A stretch of 64,000 bases of DNA, from contig JAKOXG010000020.1 of NCBI GenBank assembly GCA_029781115.1, positions 62,001-126,000 of the forward strand, written 5' to 3'. Origin of the DNA: Candidatus Cloacimonadota bacterium. Lineage in GTDB: Bacteria > Cloacimonadota > Cloacimonadia > Cloacimonadales > Cloacimonadaceae. A program made the translations under genes and the position numbers. Of this stretch, positions 1 to 9,085 are shown piece after piece (positions within the stretch are counted from its first letter, which is position 1; each line of letters starts with the position of its first letter). A model generated the notes under the pieces. The model did no database searches, had not been told where the DNA came from, and worked only from the letters and a program-made list of their open reading frames with translations.

Positions 1-2880
1 TATTGGGTAAATGATTACCCCATCAAAAACCAGGTTCAATTGGGAAGCGGGAATGAAGCCTGCACTCAGGTTAACCTGGTCTGTGCTGCCCAAGTAGATC
101 TTGGTTGGTATATCAGGGTTAAAGACATCAAAATGGTTATAGAGCACCAGGGAGTTGATGATGCCGCTGTCGAAGCCCAGTTCACCGGCCAAGTAAAGCG
201 ACTGATAGATATGAGTTTGATGCCCAACAACCATGGGGTGGACTGCAAGTTCGTCACCCGCACCGATGGTGACAGCTTGCGTTCCGGCGGGCTGCACTTC
301 CACTTGCATTGTGCTGCTACGATTGTTTTGAATCAATTCGTCGCTTCCCAATTGCACCTTGGCATAGATGGTGAGAGACCCCAGCGTGGAAGGCGTCCAG
401 GGAACCGTTACATCCAAACTCTGCAAACTGCTGATGGGCGGGCCATTCACAACCGCCAGCTCGGTATGGTCTTCACTCATCAGCTTTACCAGATAGTTGC
501 TCTGGAGGTTGCTGCCGTGGTTGCGCAAGCGCACCGTGTAGCCGGAAGTTTCTCCCAGTGTGGGTGTGAAGTTGCCGCTGAGCCCGGTGGCACTAAGATC
601 GTTTGCCAAGCCCGTGCTGATGTGCATCATGATGTCGGGAACTTGGCCGTCTACAGTTCCATATGACGTGGATTCAGGGAGCGAACCCATCCAAGACTGA
701 GACCTTGAGTTGACATAGGTATAGTCAAACATCTGTCCGCTTCCGCCCATAGTGGAGCCGTAGTTGGTTTCCACGACCACGACCAGATTCCCACCCGTAT
801 AGGCAAAAGGGGTGTCCAACTGGAAGACATGCCACCCCAGATAGTTGGGAGCAAAAGTGCCTTCTTTGAGCAAGGTCGTACCCGTCATCATTTCCTGCCA
901 ACGCATCCCGGGCAGGGTGGTGGCAGTGGTGTTTTTGGCCCAAATCCTGTAAGGAATGGATATATTGGAAGCCTCGGAGCAGTTCCAGGCCAGCATATAG
1001 ATATTGCCGGTGGCATTTATCTGGTCCGCAGTATAGAGGGCGGCAGAAGCAAACCACGGCGTACCTGTGTAAAAAGGACTCCCCTGATTGTAATCGCTAA
1101 ATCCGATGGTAACAGTATTTGTTGACAACACTTCTGCATGCAGCTCCACATCGTGGTTTTGTCCCTGCCAGACAATGCGCAGAGTGGCGGAAAGCTCACC
1201 TACGGTAGTGCCGGTCATGCTCACGGGAATGATCACAGACTGTCCACTACCCAAAGAGGCAGGGAGGTTGGTTGCATCAATAGAGAAGTTGGCTGCATCG
1301 GTGCCGATGATGCTGACGTTGCTCGCACTGAGGTTCAAGGTTCCCGCACCGGCATTGGTGGCCAGCACCAGTAGTGGGCCGGCAGAGCCACCGTTGGCAA
1401 CCACACCAAAATCCAAAGAGGGTGGTGTGACCAACAAAGCAGGGACATCTGGCGCCTCTGTAAACCACATCAGGATATTGGCGTATCCCTCCTCAAGGTA
1501 TCCCCACCAAGGTGGATTGGGCCCCGGTGAGTAATAGGAAGTATTGCGAAGGCTGCGGTTTTGGCCGGGGGTGGCGGTGCAATAGAAAAAACGTTGAGGG
1601 ATATTGTTCATTTCACTCAAGTCGGCAACTTCATAGACACCAATCACCAGGTTATCGGTGTTGTTGTATACAAAAGGGATGTCCAAATCTATCTCAATCC
1701 AGCCCGGGACGGCGGGGAGATCCAAATAACCATCGAAGACCTTCACCATCTGATTCAAGGGAATCCAATCTGTTTCGCTGGTAAATTCCGTTCTATCGGT
1801 GTGTGTCATAAAGATGATCCATTCATTGCTGTGTATCGCTGCTTCAACTCCATTCCAATAGTAGGCTATCTTCTCAATGCCACAGGCGCCTTGGATACCG
1901 GATGCGATTTCGGAGGGCAGATAGATGCTCTGAGATTGGCTTCGATGAAAATCGGGACTGATGGGAAGCTCGAAGTTGAGATTGCCATTACCGATCACCG
2001 TTGGCATCTCAAACGCACGTGTTTCCGAGGGGGCTGATGTGCCCAGGTTGTTTCTGGCTATCACCTGCCAGGTGTGTGTGCCCGCGGCCAATTCGTTGAC
2101 TGGATAGCGGTTTGACGCCTGATTCCCGCTCACCAAGCTTCCGTCTATGTAGACGTCGTAGCCATCTGCATCCGCACTTCCCGGAGGCAATGTCCACTCC
2201 AAAACAACAATATCGTGCACGTAGGCATTGTTTGCAGGACTCAAGAGAATGGGTGTCTGCGGAGCCTGTGTATCCGGGAAAACAAGCTGGATGGAAGCGA
2301 TGTTATCCGTCATCAGGCTGGCATTGGGGGGATTGTTTATGTCGGGATCAAAGCTGTTGTGAAGCAGGCTCAAGCCGGTGTTGCTGCCGCCGGCAAAGCT
2401 GCCCCAATACACGCCATAATGCAGGCCGGGAGTGCTTTCGTGGATGGCGACTATCAGGTTGTTGATATTGTCGTAACAAAAGGGCACATCCAAGCTGATC
2501 TCCATCCACCGCTCAGATGGCGGGAAGCTGGCCAACACGCTGCCGGAAAACACCTGCACGAGGTTGGCTACCGGCTCCCAATCCGCCGTGGAAGCGAAAG
2601 AATCACGTCCGGTATGCCCCATGTAAATCACCCAATCGTGGCTGTTGATCATGCTGCCGGGATAGGAACTGTGGTGGTAAAACCTGATTTTGGAGATCTC
2701 GCCTGCATGATTGATCTGAGATTGCGTATAGATCTGCTGCGTATAGTTGTAGCTATAGCCGGTGTGGACGGGGAAGTGGTTTGCGCTTCCCGCAATCGTG
2801 CCCACACTGATCGTGGTGGCATAAAGGCCAAAGGCCAGGCCAAGTGCTGTCAGCACCATCAAAGATGTCAGCCGCTTCAT
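1..2880 (-). CDS. Large secreted multi-module beta-sandwich protein (3' end outside window)
   Basis: An open frame of 960 codons runs from an ATG at 2880 to the window edge without a stop, so the C-terminus is missing. A ribosome site (AAGGAGAGG) precedes the ATG. The product starts with MKRLTSLMVLTALGLAFG, a signal peptide ending near residue 20. About four copies of a roughly 150-residue module follow (near residues 21-200, 300-450, 590-730 and from about 870). Each begins with a T(I/V)G-type strand, then Q-x-IY-x-x-x-(E/Q)I, and ends with an F-x-Y-x-x-x-N-L-(I/V)-V segment. Between them are a fibronectin-III-like stretch (around residue 250, GTHTWQVIARN) and an ASPM-SPD2-Hydin-like segment (around 475-580). 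No catalytic motif is visible. The module also occurs in the protease-deiminase protein at 4124-9085. I infer an exported adhesin or structural protein; the missing end may carry a sorting domain. Confidence 0.8.
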   Translation of the reverse strand, partial: MKRLTSLMVLTALGLAFGLYATTISVGTIAGSANHFPVHTGYSYNYTQQIYTQSQINHAGEISKIRFYHHSSYPGSMINSHDWVIYMGHTGRDSFASTADWEPVANLVQVFSGSVLASFPPSERWMEISLDVPFCYDNINNLIVAIHESTPGLHYGVYWGSFAGGSNTGLSLLHNSFDPDINNPPNASLMTDNIASIQLVFPDTQAPQTPILLSPANNAYVHDIVVLEWTLPPGSADADGYDVYIDGSLVSGNQASNRYPVNELAAGTHTWQVIARNNLGTSAPSETRAFEMPTVIGNGNLNFELPISPDFHRSQSQSIYLPSEIASGIQGACGIEKIAYYWNGVEAAIHSNEWIIFMTHTDRTEFTSETDWIPLNQMVKVFDGYLDLPAVPGWIEIDLDIPFVYNNTDNLVIGVYEVADLSEMNNIPQRFFYCTATPGQNRSLRNTSYYSPGPNPPWWGYLEEGYANILMWFTEAPDVPALLVTPPSLDFGVVANGGSAGPLLVLATNAGAGTLNLSASNVSIIGTDAANFSIDATNLPASLGSGQSVIIPVSMTGTTVGELSATLRIVWQGQNHDVELHAEVLSTNTVTIGFSDYNQGSPFYTGTPWFASAALYTADQINATGNIYMLAWNCSEASNISIPYRIWAKNTTATTLPGMRWQEMMTGTTLLKEGTFAPNYLGWHVFQLDTPFAYTGGNLVVVVETNYGSTMGGSGQMFDYTYVNSRSQSWMGSLPESTSYGTVDGQVPDIMMHISTGLANDLSATGLSGNFTPTLGETSGYTVRLRNHGSNLQSNYLVKLMSEDHTELAVVNGPPISSLQSLDVTVPWTPSTLGSLTIYAKVQLGSDELIQNNRSSTMQVEVQPAGTQAVTIGAGDELAVHPMVVGHQTHIYQSLYLAGELGFDSGIINSLVLYNHFDVFNPDIPTKIYLGSTDQVNLSAGFIPASQLNLVFDGVIIYPI

Positions 2881-3126
2881 GATCCTCTCCTTAAGTTATG
2901 CTTCTTAAGTTTGTTCTCTCTGGAGCAAGGCAATAAACAGCCTTGCGGTTTCGATCTATAAATACCCGGCACTGCCGGGAGACTAAGCCAACAGAGGTGG
3001 TTTCAACACAAAATCTACTGAGGTGACGTGTAAAATATGATAATAATGTTGTCAATGAAAAAGTTAGGCCAAACTGGCGGTGGATATGCCGCTGCTGATA
3101 TTTGAGTCTCGCTGATTTGATACCCG

Positions 3127-3236
3127 CTTGGCCCTTACTCACCCGCCCGGTGATGCCGTGGAGATACTCGGGTTTTTCCCGGGAGGCTCCGGGGAATCAC
3201 CGGGAGGCTAAGCAAGGAAGAGGTGGGTGAGCGGCA
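3127..3236 (+). repeat. Structured ~105-bp intergenic repeat, copy 1
   Basis: This GC-rich segment begins CTTGGCCCTTACTCACCCGC and ends GCAAGGAAGAGGTGGGTGAG. The ends are inverted relative to each other (CTCACCC against GGGTGAG), and internal hairpins are visible (ACTCGGG-tttt-TCCCGGG; ATCACCGGGAGGC). Closely similar copies lie at 25851-25957 (same orientation) and 32066-32170 (opposite orientation), all between genes. It has no coding potential; it resembles a non-autonomous or REP-type element. Confidence 0.85.
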
Positions 3237-3478
3237 TTTTTCCGGCAAGGTCATTCCTGCTGCCCACCTTGGAGCCTCCCTTCTTGAACAAAGGAGGAAT
3301 TAAGGTGGCGGGCGGGCAGAGCTTGAGGGGATAATTTGCGGGGCAGATTCAAACTTTGCCGTGGAAATGCCTGCAATTGCCTGTTATCAAAAGGCGGAAT
3401 GCCTCTGTATCAGCTCCTATCGCTCAGTCCAAAAAGTGGCTATTGACCTCAATTTTGAGGGGCTTTTGAATTTTTCAC

Positions 3479-3505
3479 TTGACATAAAAGCTAAGATTTT
3501 ATCAT
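3479..3505 (+). promoter_or_regulatory. Possible promoter of the HU gene
   Basis: A perfect TTGACA (3479-3484) is followed 15 bp later by TATCAT (3500-3505). The spacing is shorter than the usual 17 bp, so this is only a candidate. It lies about 70 bp upstream of the HU start in AT-rich DNA. Confidence 0.35.
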
Positions 3506-3573
3506 TGAATACTTTGGTATCCATATTCAGGAATAACCATCCAATGATAATTATAAAACTTAAGGAGACTAAA

Positions 3574-3864
3574 ATGACAAAAGCAGATTTGGTAAAGAAA
3601 GTAGCGGAGGAAACAGGCTACATTCGCAAGGATGTCGCTCTGATGGTCGATGCCTTTTTGCAAGCTGTAAAAGATACTCTCGCCGAGGGTCATCACATCG
3701 AAATCCGTGGGTTTGGCACCTTTAAACTCAAAACACGTAAAGCCCGTATGGGCCGCAACCCCAAGACAGACGAGAAGGTCCCGGTACCGCCTCGCACAGT
3801 CCCCACATTCAAGTTCTCACGCGATATTAAGGACTTGGTAATGGATATTCCGGTCGAGGAATAG
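3574..3864 (+). CDS. HU/IHF family DNA-binding protein
   Basis: This 96-residue protein is a typical HU homologue, a small dimeric chromosome-bending protein. The N-terminal helices (MTKADLVKKVAEETG) are followed by the family signature GFGTF at residues 46-50, and then by the DNA-binding arm with RNPKT (61-65) and a proline-rich tip. The frame is open further upstream to 3361, but the ATG at 3574 gives the normal HU start and length and has TAAGGAG a few bases upstream. Eleven bases after the stop comes the gene for a tiny basic ribosomal-type protein, and a terminator ends the unit. The frame says HU rather than IHF only by general similarity; paralogues elsewhere cannot be excluded. Confidence 0.95.
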   Translation: MTKADLVKKVAEETGYIRKDVALMVDAFLQAVKDTLAEGHHIEIRGFGTFKLKTRKARMGRNPKTDEKVPVPPRTVPTFKFSRDIKDLVMDIPVEE

Positions 3865-3876
3865 AGGACACCCTAA

Positions 3877-3966
3877 ATGCCTTGCGGAAAGAAACGTAAA
3901 AGACACAAAATTGCCACCCACAAGCGTAAAAAACGCCTTCGCAAAAACAGACACAAAAAGAAATAA
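3877..3966 (+). CDS. 29-residue basic AURKAIP1/COX24-type (bS22-like) small ribosomal protein
   Basis: ATG at 3877 opens a 29-codon frame, MPCGKKRKRHKIATHKRKKR followed by LRKNRHKKK. More than half of the residues are Lys, Arg or His. The K-x-K-(R/K)-x-H-K...H-K-(R/K)-K-K-x-x-(R/K) pattern matches the short AURKAIP1/COX24 (mS38) domain that occurs as a free-standing 30-40-residue protein in several bacterial phyla, known as bS22 in mycobacterial ribosomes. The gene sits 12 bp after the HU stop and 20 bp before a strong terminator, so it is probably co-transcribed with HU. It is easily missed by gene callers. Assignment rests on composition and pattern only. Confidence 0.8.
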   Translation: MPCGKKRKRHKIATHKRKKRLRKNRHKKK

Positions 3967-3986
3967 TATACCATAATGAAGCTATG

Positions 3987-4017
3987 AAGCCCGCCTTTCG
4001 GTGGGCTTTCTTTATTT
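3987..4017 (+). terminator. Rho-independent terminator after the HU unit
   Basis: A 9-bp stem AAGCCCGCC / GGTGGGCTT (one G-T pair) closes a TTTC loop and is followed by TCTTTATTT. Confidence 0.9.
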
Positions 4018-4123
4018 AATCGGCATTTCCCGGCGCTGAGCTCACAATCCTGTTGACAAGATTTAAGCTCTGGATTATTGGGTCACCTTGGAGTCATTAC
4101 TATGATAATAAAGGATAGAATCA

Positions 4124-7100
4124 ATGAGATTTTTAAACAAATTTAGCCTCAGCATCCTGTTGCTGTTCTTGATTTTACCCGTGTTTTTATTGGCGGGCAA
4201 CTCCTACTATGGCACAGGGCAAACACATGTAACTGTATTGGAAACCAATCCCAATGAGACCACTCTGCAGTTTGAGCTTGGCAGCTTTGAAAGCAGAGAA
4301 GTAGAGATCGAAAAGCAGATTTGGCAGCAGCTGCACCTGGAACGTGAAGGTGTGCTGCAATTGGAAGGATTCCCCGCTTTGCCGGTGGTCAACCGCAGCA
4401 TCATTATCAACGAGAGAGCTCAGATGCACTTGCAGCTCTATGATGTGGTTTATGAAGACCTGCAAATCAGGGTCGCACCCTCCAAAGGCGTGATCCCGCG
4501 CAATATAGACCCCAAGACTGTTCCCTATCGTTTTGCGGACGTCTATACCAAGGATGAGTTTTATCCGCGTGACATTGCTACGCTCTCGGAACCCTATATC
4601 ATGAGGGATTATCGTGGCATCACGGTGAATACCACGCCCTTTGCCTACAATCCTGTCAGCCAGACTTTGCGCATATTCAAGAGCTTCAAGGTGCGCATTT
4701 ATGCCCAGGGCGAGAGCCAGGTCAATACGCTTGACGCTCATCGCGGTGGTTTTACGAAGGATTTTGAGCAGATCTATGCGCAGCACTTCATCAACTGGCA
4801 ATCCCTGCGCTATACCCCTGTGAATGACAGCTTTGGCAAGATGTTGGTGATCTGTCACTCCAACTTTATGGGCAACATCCAGCCCTATATCAATTGGAAG
4901 AAACAAAAGGGTATCGAGACCGAGCTGATCGAATTTTCCACCATCGGCAGCACCGCTGCTCAGCTGAAAACCTATATCCAAAACCGCTACAATGCAGACA
5001 ACAGCATCGCCTATGTGCAATTGGTTGGCGATGCACCCCAGATCCCCACCCTCACCCACAACAGTGGCGGCTCAGACCCCAGCTTTTCCTTGGTAGCGGG
5101 TAGCGACAACTATCCTGACATCTTCATCGGACGCTTCAGTGCCGAGAATGTGACGCAACTCAATGCGCAGATCAATAAAACCATCGCCTATGAAAGAGAC
5201 GTAACCACCAGCGCTACTTGGATTTCCCGAGGCATAGGCATCGCTTCTGACGAGGGAGGCAGCGGTGGCGACAACCAGGAAACAGACATTCAGCACATGA
5301 ATGTGATCCGCAACAAGCTGCTCAACTACGGCTACACCAGTGTGGATCAGATCTACGATCCCGGTGCTTCTGCGACCACGGTCACCAACAGCGTCAATGC
5401 CGGACGTGGTGTGATCAACTACGTGGGGCACGGCTCAAACACCTCTTGGAGCACCACCGGATTTAACAACACCCATGCTTCAAACCTCTCAAACGGCTAC
5501 AAGACGCCCGTGATCATGTCTGTAGCATGCGTGAACGGCAACTTCGTTTCCAACCTCTGCTTTGCCGAAGCGTGGCAGAGAAACGCCAATGGTGGCTCGG
5601 TGACCTTCTACGGCTCTTCCATCAACCAATCCTGGGCTTCTCCCATGCGTGCTCAGGATGAATTTAACGACCTGATTGTGGGTGAGCACAAGTTCACCGC
5701 GGGCGGGCTGTATTACAACTCTTCCTGCAAGATGATGGATATGTATGGAACCGATGGCGTCAATATGTTTAAGACCTGGCACATCTTTGGAGATGCTTCT
5801 GTGATGGTGCGCACCAAGACACCCACTGCCATGAACGTAAACCATCCCAACACCATCGTTGAAGGCACCCAGACCATGACGGTTAATGCCGGCGTTGCCA
5901 ATGCCTTAGTGGCTTTGAGCTACAATAGCAATATCATCGGACGCGGCTACACCAATGCCGCCGGCAGCGTCACTCTCTCTCTGAGCGGAATGCCTCAAGG
6001 AGCAGTTATTTACACCATCACGGTTACGGCGCACAACCGCGTCACCTATGTTTCCTCCATCAACCAGACTCCGCCTGCCGGACCTTGGATCTCGGTGGAA
6101 AACGTTGCCTGGAAGGATAACAACGACAACCAGCCGGCTTACGGTGAAAGCGGAAGCTTGAGCCTCAGCCTGAAAAATGCCGGTTCAGCAGCTTCCAATG
6201 CGCTCACACTCACACTTTCCAGCAGCACCACAGGCGTGACGATTACCAACAACACGCATCAGATGGCGGGCATTTCTGCAGGCGCCACCGTAAATGTCGC
6301 TTCCGCTTTTGGTATCCAATTGGCCGACAACCTCGTGAACGGCAGCAATATCAGCTTCAGCATGAATATCTCGGACGGCTCACAGAGCTGGACGCACGAC
6401 TTTGTCTTCAGCGTCAAAGCTCCGGCTTTGGTCTTGGGCAATCTGCAGGTGAATGATAGTGCGGGAAATGGCAACGGTGTTCTCGACCCCGGCGAAAGCG
6501 CAAACCTCATCATTACGCTTTCCAACACCGGCGCAGCAGCCAGCCCAGCCGGAACTGCGAGCCTGTCAACATCCACTGCCGGCATCACCGTTTCCACACC
6601 CACCATAAACATAACTGCCATTGCTGCGGGAGGCTCCACTCAGCTCAGTTTCCCCGTCAGCGTCTCAGGAAGCGTGCCTCAGGGAACCCTTGCCAGCTTT
6701 GAAGTTACCGCCATGACGGGAGCCTATTATGCAACCCAGAGTTACGTTCATGAGGTGGGTGAACCTGCAGAAGTGACCATCGGCACCGGCAGCGACGGCA
6801 CGGAACAATATCCGATAAACAAGTATTACGAATACAATGCACACGAAGCCATCTATCTGAGCTCTGAGATCGGCATGGCCGGCAAGATCAGGAATATCGC
6901 CTTTTACAAAAGTAGTGGCAGCAACTTAGAGCCAGTTGGCGATATCAAGATTTACCTGAAACACACTGCAAGCAGTACACTATCAAGTGGAAACTACAGC
7001 ACAGCTGGCTACACCTTGGTGTATGACGGCAGCTATCCAAACAACAGCACCACAGGCTGGATGGAAGTGCAATTGAGCCCCCTCTTTGATTACAACGGCA

Positions 7101-9085
7101 GCTCCAACTTGAGCGTCCTGATCGTAAGAACAGATGGCGATTGGACCAGTAACTACCCAAAATGGACTTACAGCACCACCAGCTCTTATAGAGCCAGACG
7201 GGCTCAAGCCATCTATTCAGCTCCCACCTCGCTGACTCAAAGCTACAACCTCCCCAACATCCGCCTCAAGATTTACCCTCAGATGAGCGGGCCGGCGATC
7301 TCCTCCACTCCCGCCTCCATTTCGGCTACCGTGATTGAGGGTGAAAGCGGCAGCAGCAGTGTGAGCCTGACCAATAGTGGCAATATGCCGCTCAATTGGT
7401 CTACCAATGCCTCTTTCTCCACTTGGGGCAGTGTGAGTCCCAGCAGTGGCACCATCCCCGCAAATAGTTCAACCAACCTCACCGTGAGCTATAGTTCGGC
7501 GGGCTTGAACGTGGGAACGCATCAGGCCACCATCCAGATCAATTCCAACGCCACCAACCAAAACCCTTACAGCATCCCCGTTTCTTTGGAGGTGCAGGCT
7601 ATTCCTTATCCACCCGGTCCGCGTTTAGTGGCAGAGTGGGAGCCCGCCAAGGGAGTGTTGGTGCGCTATCCTCTGGGTTTGCCCTACAATCTTTTGGCCG
7701 ATATTTCGCAGCACGGCAAGCTCTACGTGCTCGTGACTTCGGGCGAACAGAGCAACTGCCACACCAACCTGAGCAACAACGGTGTGAATATGGCCAACGT
7801 GATCTATATCAACGCCAGCACAAACAGCGTCTGGGTAAGGGATTATGCGCCTTGGTTTGTCTTTGATGACCAGCGCGAGCTGCGGGTGATCGACTTCAAA
7901 TACAATCGCCCCAGACCCTATGATGACGGCGTCTCCAGCGTGATCGCCAACGCCTTGGGCTATGAATATCACTATCTTCCCTTGGTGGCCACGGGTGGAA
8001 ACATGATGACGGACGGTATGGGCAAGATGATGTCCACCACGCTGATCTTGGAAGAGAATGATGGAGATCCCAATACCGGTGGGGGACAGGTGACGGAATA
8101 CAGCTACACCCAGGCTGAGATCGAAACCCTGGTAGAGAACTATCTTGGCGTGAGCGAATATCAGTTTTATCAAGATCCCAATGGCACCTATATCGACCAT
8201 ATCGACTGCTGGTGCAAGCTTTTGGATGTGGATAAAGTGATGATCCGCAGCGTGCCTACCTCACATGCGCAATACTACGCCATCGAGGCTTCGGTAGCCG
8301 AATGGCAGAGCAAAACCTCGTCCTATGGCACGCCCTATCGCATCTACCGTGTCAATACGCCCAACAACGAACCCTATGCCAACAGCCTCATCTTCAATAA
8401 ACATGTTTACGTGCCGCTGATGGGGAATGAAAACGACGCCGCCGCTCTGCAAGCCTATCGGGACGCTATGCCCGGCTATACGGTGAGTGGATACACCTAT
8501 TCCGCCTTCCAAGGCACCGATGCGTTGCACTGCCGCACCAATACTATCTTTGACGAGGGGATGATCTATATCAGCCATACCCCTGTTGACAGTGCCATGG
8601 AAAGCTCATCCCTGGAGATCAATTTCAGCCTCTCTCACGTGGATGCCATCAATACCAGCCTGTCCTATGTGGCTTATCGCCACACAGCTACGGGCACATG
8701 GCAATATGCCACAATCAGTTCCCTGGGAGGCGAGGATTGGAAGGCTACAGTCTCCACGCCCGCATATGGCGAGGAGATGCAGTATTACATCTACGTCAAG
8801 GATGTCAGTGGCCGTGAATGTCAGATGCCGCTCTGCGGGCCAAGTGAACCCTTCAGCTTCACCATCGATCAGGCCTTGCCCCTGCCGCCGGTCGTGACCC
8901 TGCAAATAAGCTCTGATACCGCTCAACTGAGCTGGAATGCGGTGCCGGGCGCCACCTATTACAAGATTTACAAGGCTACTGAACCCTACGGTGACTATGT
9001 GCAGGTTGGGCAGACCACGGAAACTTCCTGGACTGATACACCTTCGATGAATAGAGCATTTTACAAGGTAGTCAGCGGATATTGA
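4124..9085 (+). CDS. Secreted C25 gingipain-type protease fused to a Porphyromonas-type peptidylarginine deiminase
   Basis: This 1653-residue protein has a signal peptide (1-24) and a propeptide-like region (about 25-230). A C25 gingipain-type catalytic domain follows (about 235-570) with the dyad His436 (NYVGHGS) and Cys469 (SVACVNG), 33 residues apart as in RgpB (His211/Cys244). Ig-like domains span about 575-900. A beta-sandwich module shared with the protein at 1-2880 spans about 905-1060, and a BACON-like domain about 1065-1165. The deiminase domain (about 1172-1485) carries D1240 (WVRDYAPW), R1262 and R1264 (NRPRP), H1359 and D1361 (DHIDCWC), N1420 and C1470 (ALHCRTN). These correspond to PPAD D130, R152, R154, H236, D238, N297 and C351. 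A fibronectin-III-like domain ends the chain. There is no obvious YPNP-type sorting domain. By inference it cleaves proteins outside the cell and citrullinates C-terminal arginines; cleavage specificity cannot be read from sequence alone. The next gene overlaps its stop codon. Confidence 0.92.
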   Translation: MRFLNKFSLSILLLFLILPVFLLAGNSYYGTGQTHVTVLETNPNETTLQFELGSFESREVEIEKQIWQQLHLEREGVLQLEGFPALPVVNRSIIINERAQMHLQLYDVVYEDLQIRVAPSKGVIPRNIDPKTVPYRFADVYTKDEFYPRDIATLSEPYIMRDYRGITVNTTPFAYNPVSQTLRIFKSFKVRIYAQGESQVNTLDAHRGGFTKDFEQIYAQHFINWQSLRYTPVNDSFGKMLVICHSNFMGNIQPYINWKKQKGIETELIEFSTIGSTAAQLKTYIQNRYNADNSIAYVQLVGDAPQIPTLTHNSGGSDPSFSLVAGSDNYPDIFIGRFSAENVTQLNAQINKTIAYERDVTTSATWISRGIGIASDEGGSGGDNQETDIQHMNVIRNKLLNYGYTSVDQIYDPGASATTVTNSVNAGRGVINYVGHGSNTSWSTTGFNNTHASNLSNGYKTPVIMSVACVNGNFVSNLCFAEAWQRNANGGSVTFYGSSINQSWASPMRAQDEFNDLIVGEHKFTAGGLYYNSSCKMMDMYGTDGVNMFKTWHIFGDASVMVRTKTPTAMNVNHPNTIVEGTQTMTVNAGVANALVALSYNSNIIGRGYTNAAGSVTLSLSGMPQGAVIYTITVTAHNRVTYVSSINQTPPAGPWISVENVAWKDNNDNQPAYGESGSLSLSLKNAGSAASNALTLTLSSSTTGVTITNNTHQMAGISAGATVNVASAFGIQLADNLVNGSNISFSMNISDGSQSWTHDFVFSVKAPALVLGNLQVNDSAGNGNGVLDPGESANLIITLSNTGAAASPAGTASLSTSTAGITVSTPTINITAIAAGGSTQLSFPVSVSGSVPQGTLASFEVTAMTGAYYATQSYVHEVGEPAEVTIGTGSDGTEQYPINKYYEYNAHEAIYLSSEIGMAGKIRNIAFYKSSGSNLEPVGDIKIYLKHTASSTLSSGNYSTAGYTLVYDGSYPNNSTTGWMEVQLSPLFDYNGSSNLSVLIVRTDGDWTSNYPKWTYSTTSSYRARRAQAIYSAPTSLTQSYNLPNIRLKIYPQMSGPAISSTPASISATVIEGESGSSSVSLTNSGNMPLNWSTNASFSTWGSVSPSSGTIPANSSTNLTVSYSSAGLNVGTHQATIQINSNATNQNPYSIPVSLEVQAIPYPPGPRLVAEWEPAKGVLVRYPLGLPYNLLADISQHGKLYVLVTSGEQSNCHTNLSNNGVNMANVIYINASTNSVWVRDYAPWFVFDDQRELRVIDFKYNRPRPYDDGVSSVIANALGYEYHYLPLVATGGNMMTDGMGKMMSTTLILEENDGDPNTGGGQVTEYSYTQAEIETLVENYLGVSEYQFYQDPNGTYIDHIDCWCKLLDVDKVMIRSVPTSHAQYYAIEASVAEWQSKTSSYGTPYRIYRVNTPNNEPYANSLIFNKHVYVPLMGNENDAAALQAYRDAMPGYTVSGYTYSAFQGTDALHCRTNTIFDEGMIYISHTPVDSAMESSSLEINFSLSHVDAINTSLSYVAYRHTATGTWQYATISSLGGEDWKATVSTPAYGEEMQYYIYVKDVSGRECQMPLCGPSEPFSFTIDQALPLPPVVTLQISSDTAQLSWNAVPGATYYKIYKATEPYGDYVQVGQTTETSWTDTPSMNRAFYKVVSGY

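Larger units (their letters stand above)
2881..3573. other. Intergenic region between divergent genes
   Basis: This 693-bp gap separates the divergent secreted-protein gene and the HU gene. It holds one copy of the structured ~105-bp repeat (3127-3236) and a possible promoter for the HU gene near 3479-3505. Open frames here, including the upstream in-frame extension of the HU gene, have no recognisable protein features. Confidence 0.6.

Noticed and set aside
40-2961. Several plus-strand frames of 110-250 codons over the first 3 kb
   Set aside because: They are antisense to a single long minus-strand frame that has a signal peptide and recognisable modules; the plus-strand products have no known motifs.
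3361-3573. Extended N-terminus for the HU protein
   Set aside because: HU proteins begin right at the ATG at 3574, which has its own ribosome site; the extension is not HU-like and overlaps a possible promoter.
7620-8600. Agmatine deiminase as the identity of the second enzyme domain
   Set aside because: The GGGNIHC-type cysteine motif of agmatine deiminases is absent and the PPAD clamp arginines and cysteine motif ALHCRTN are present.
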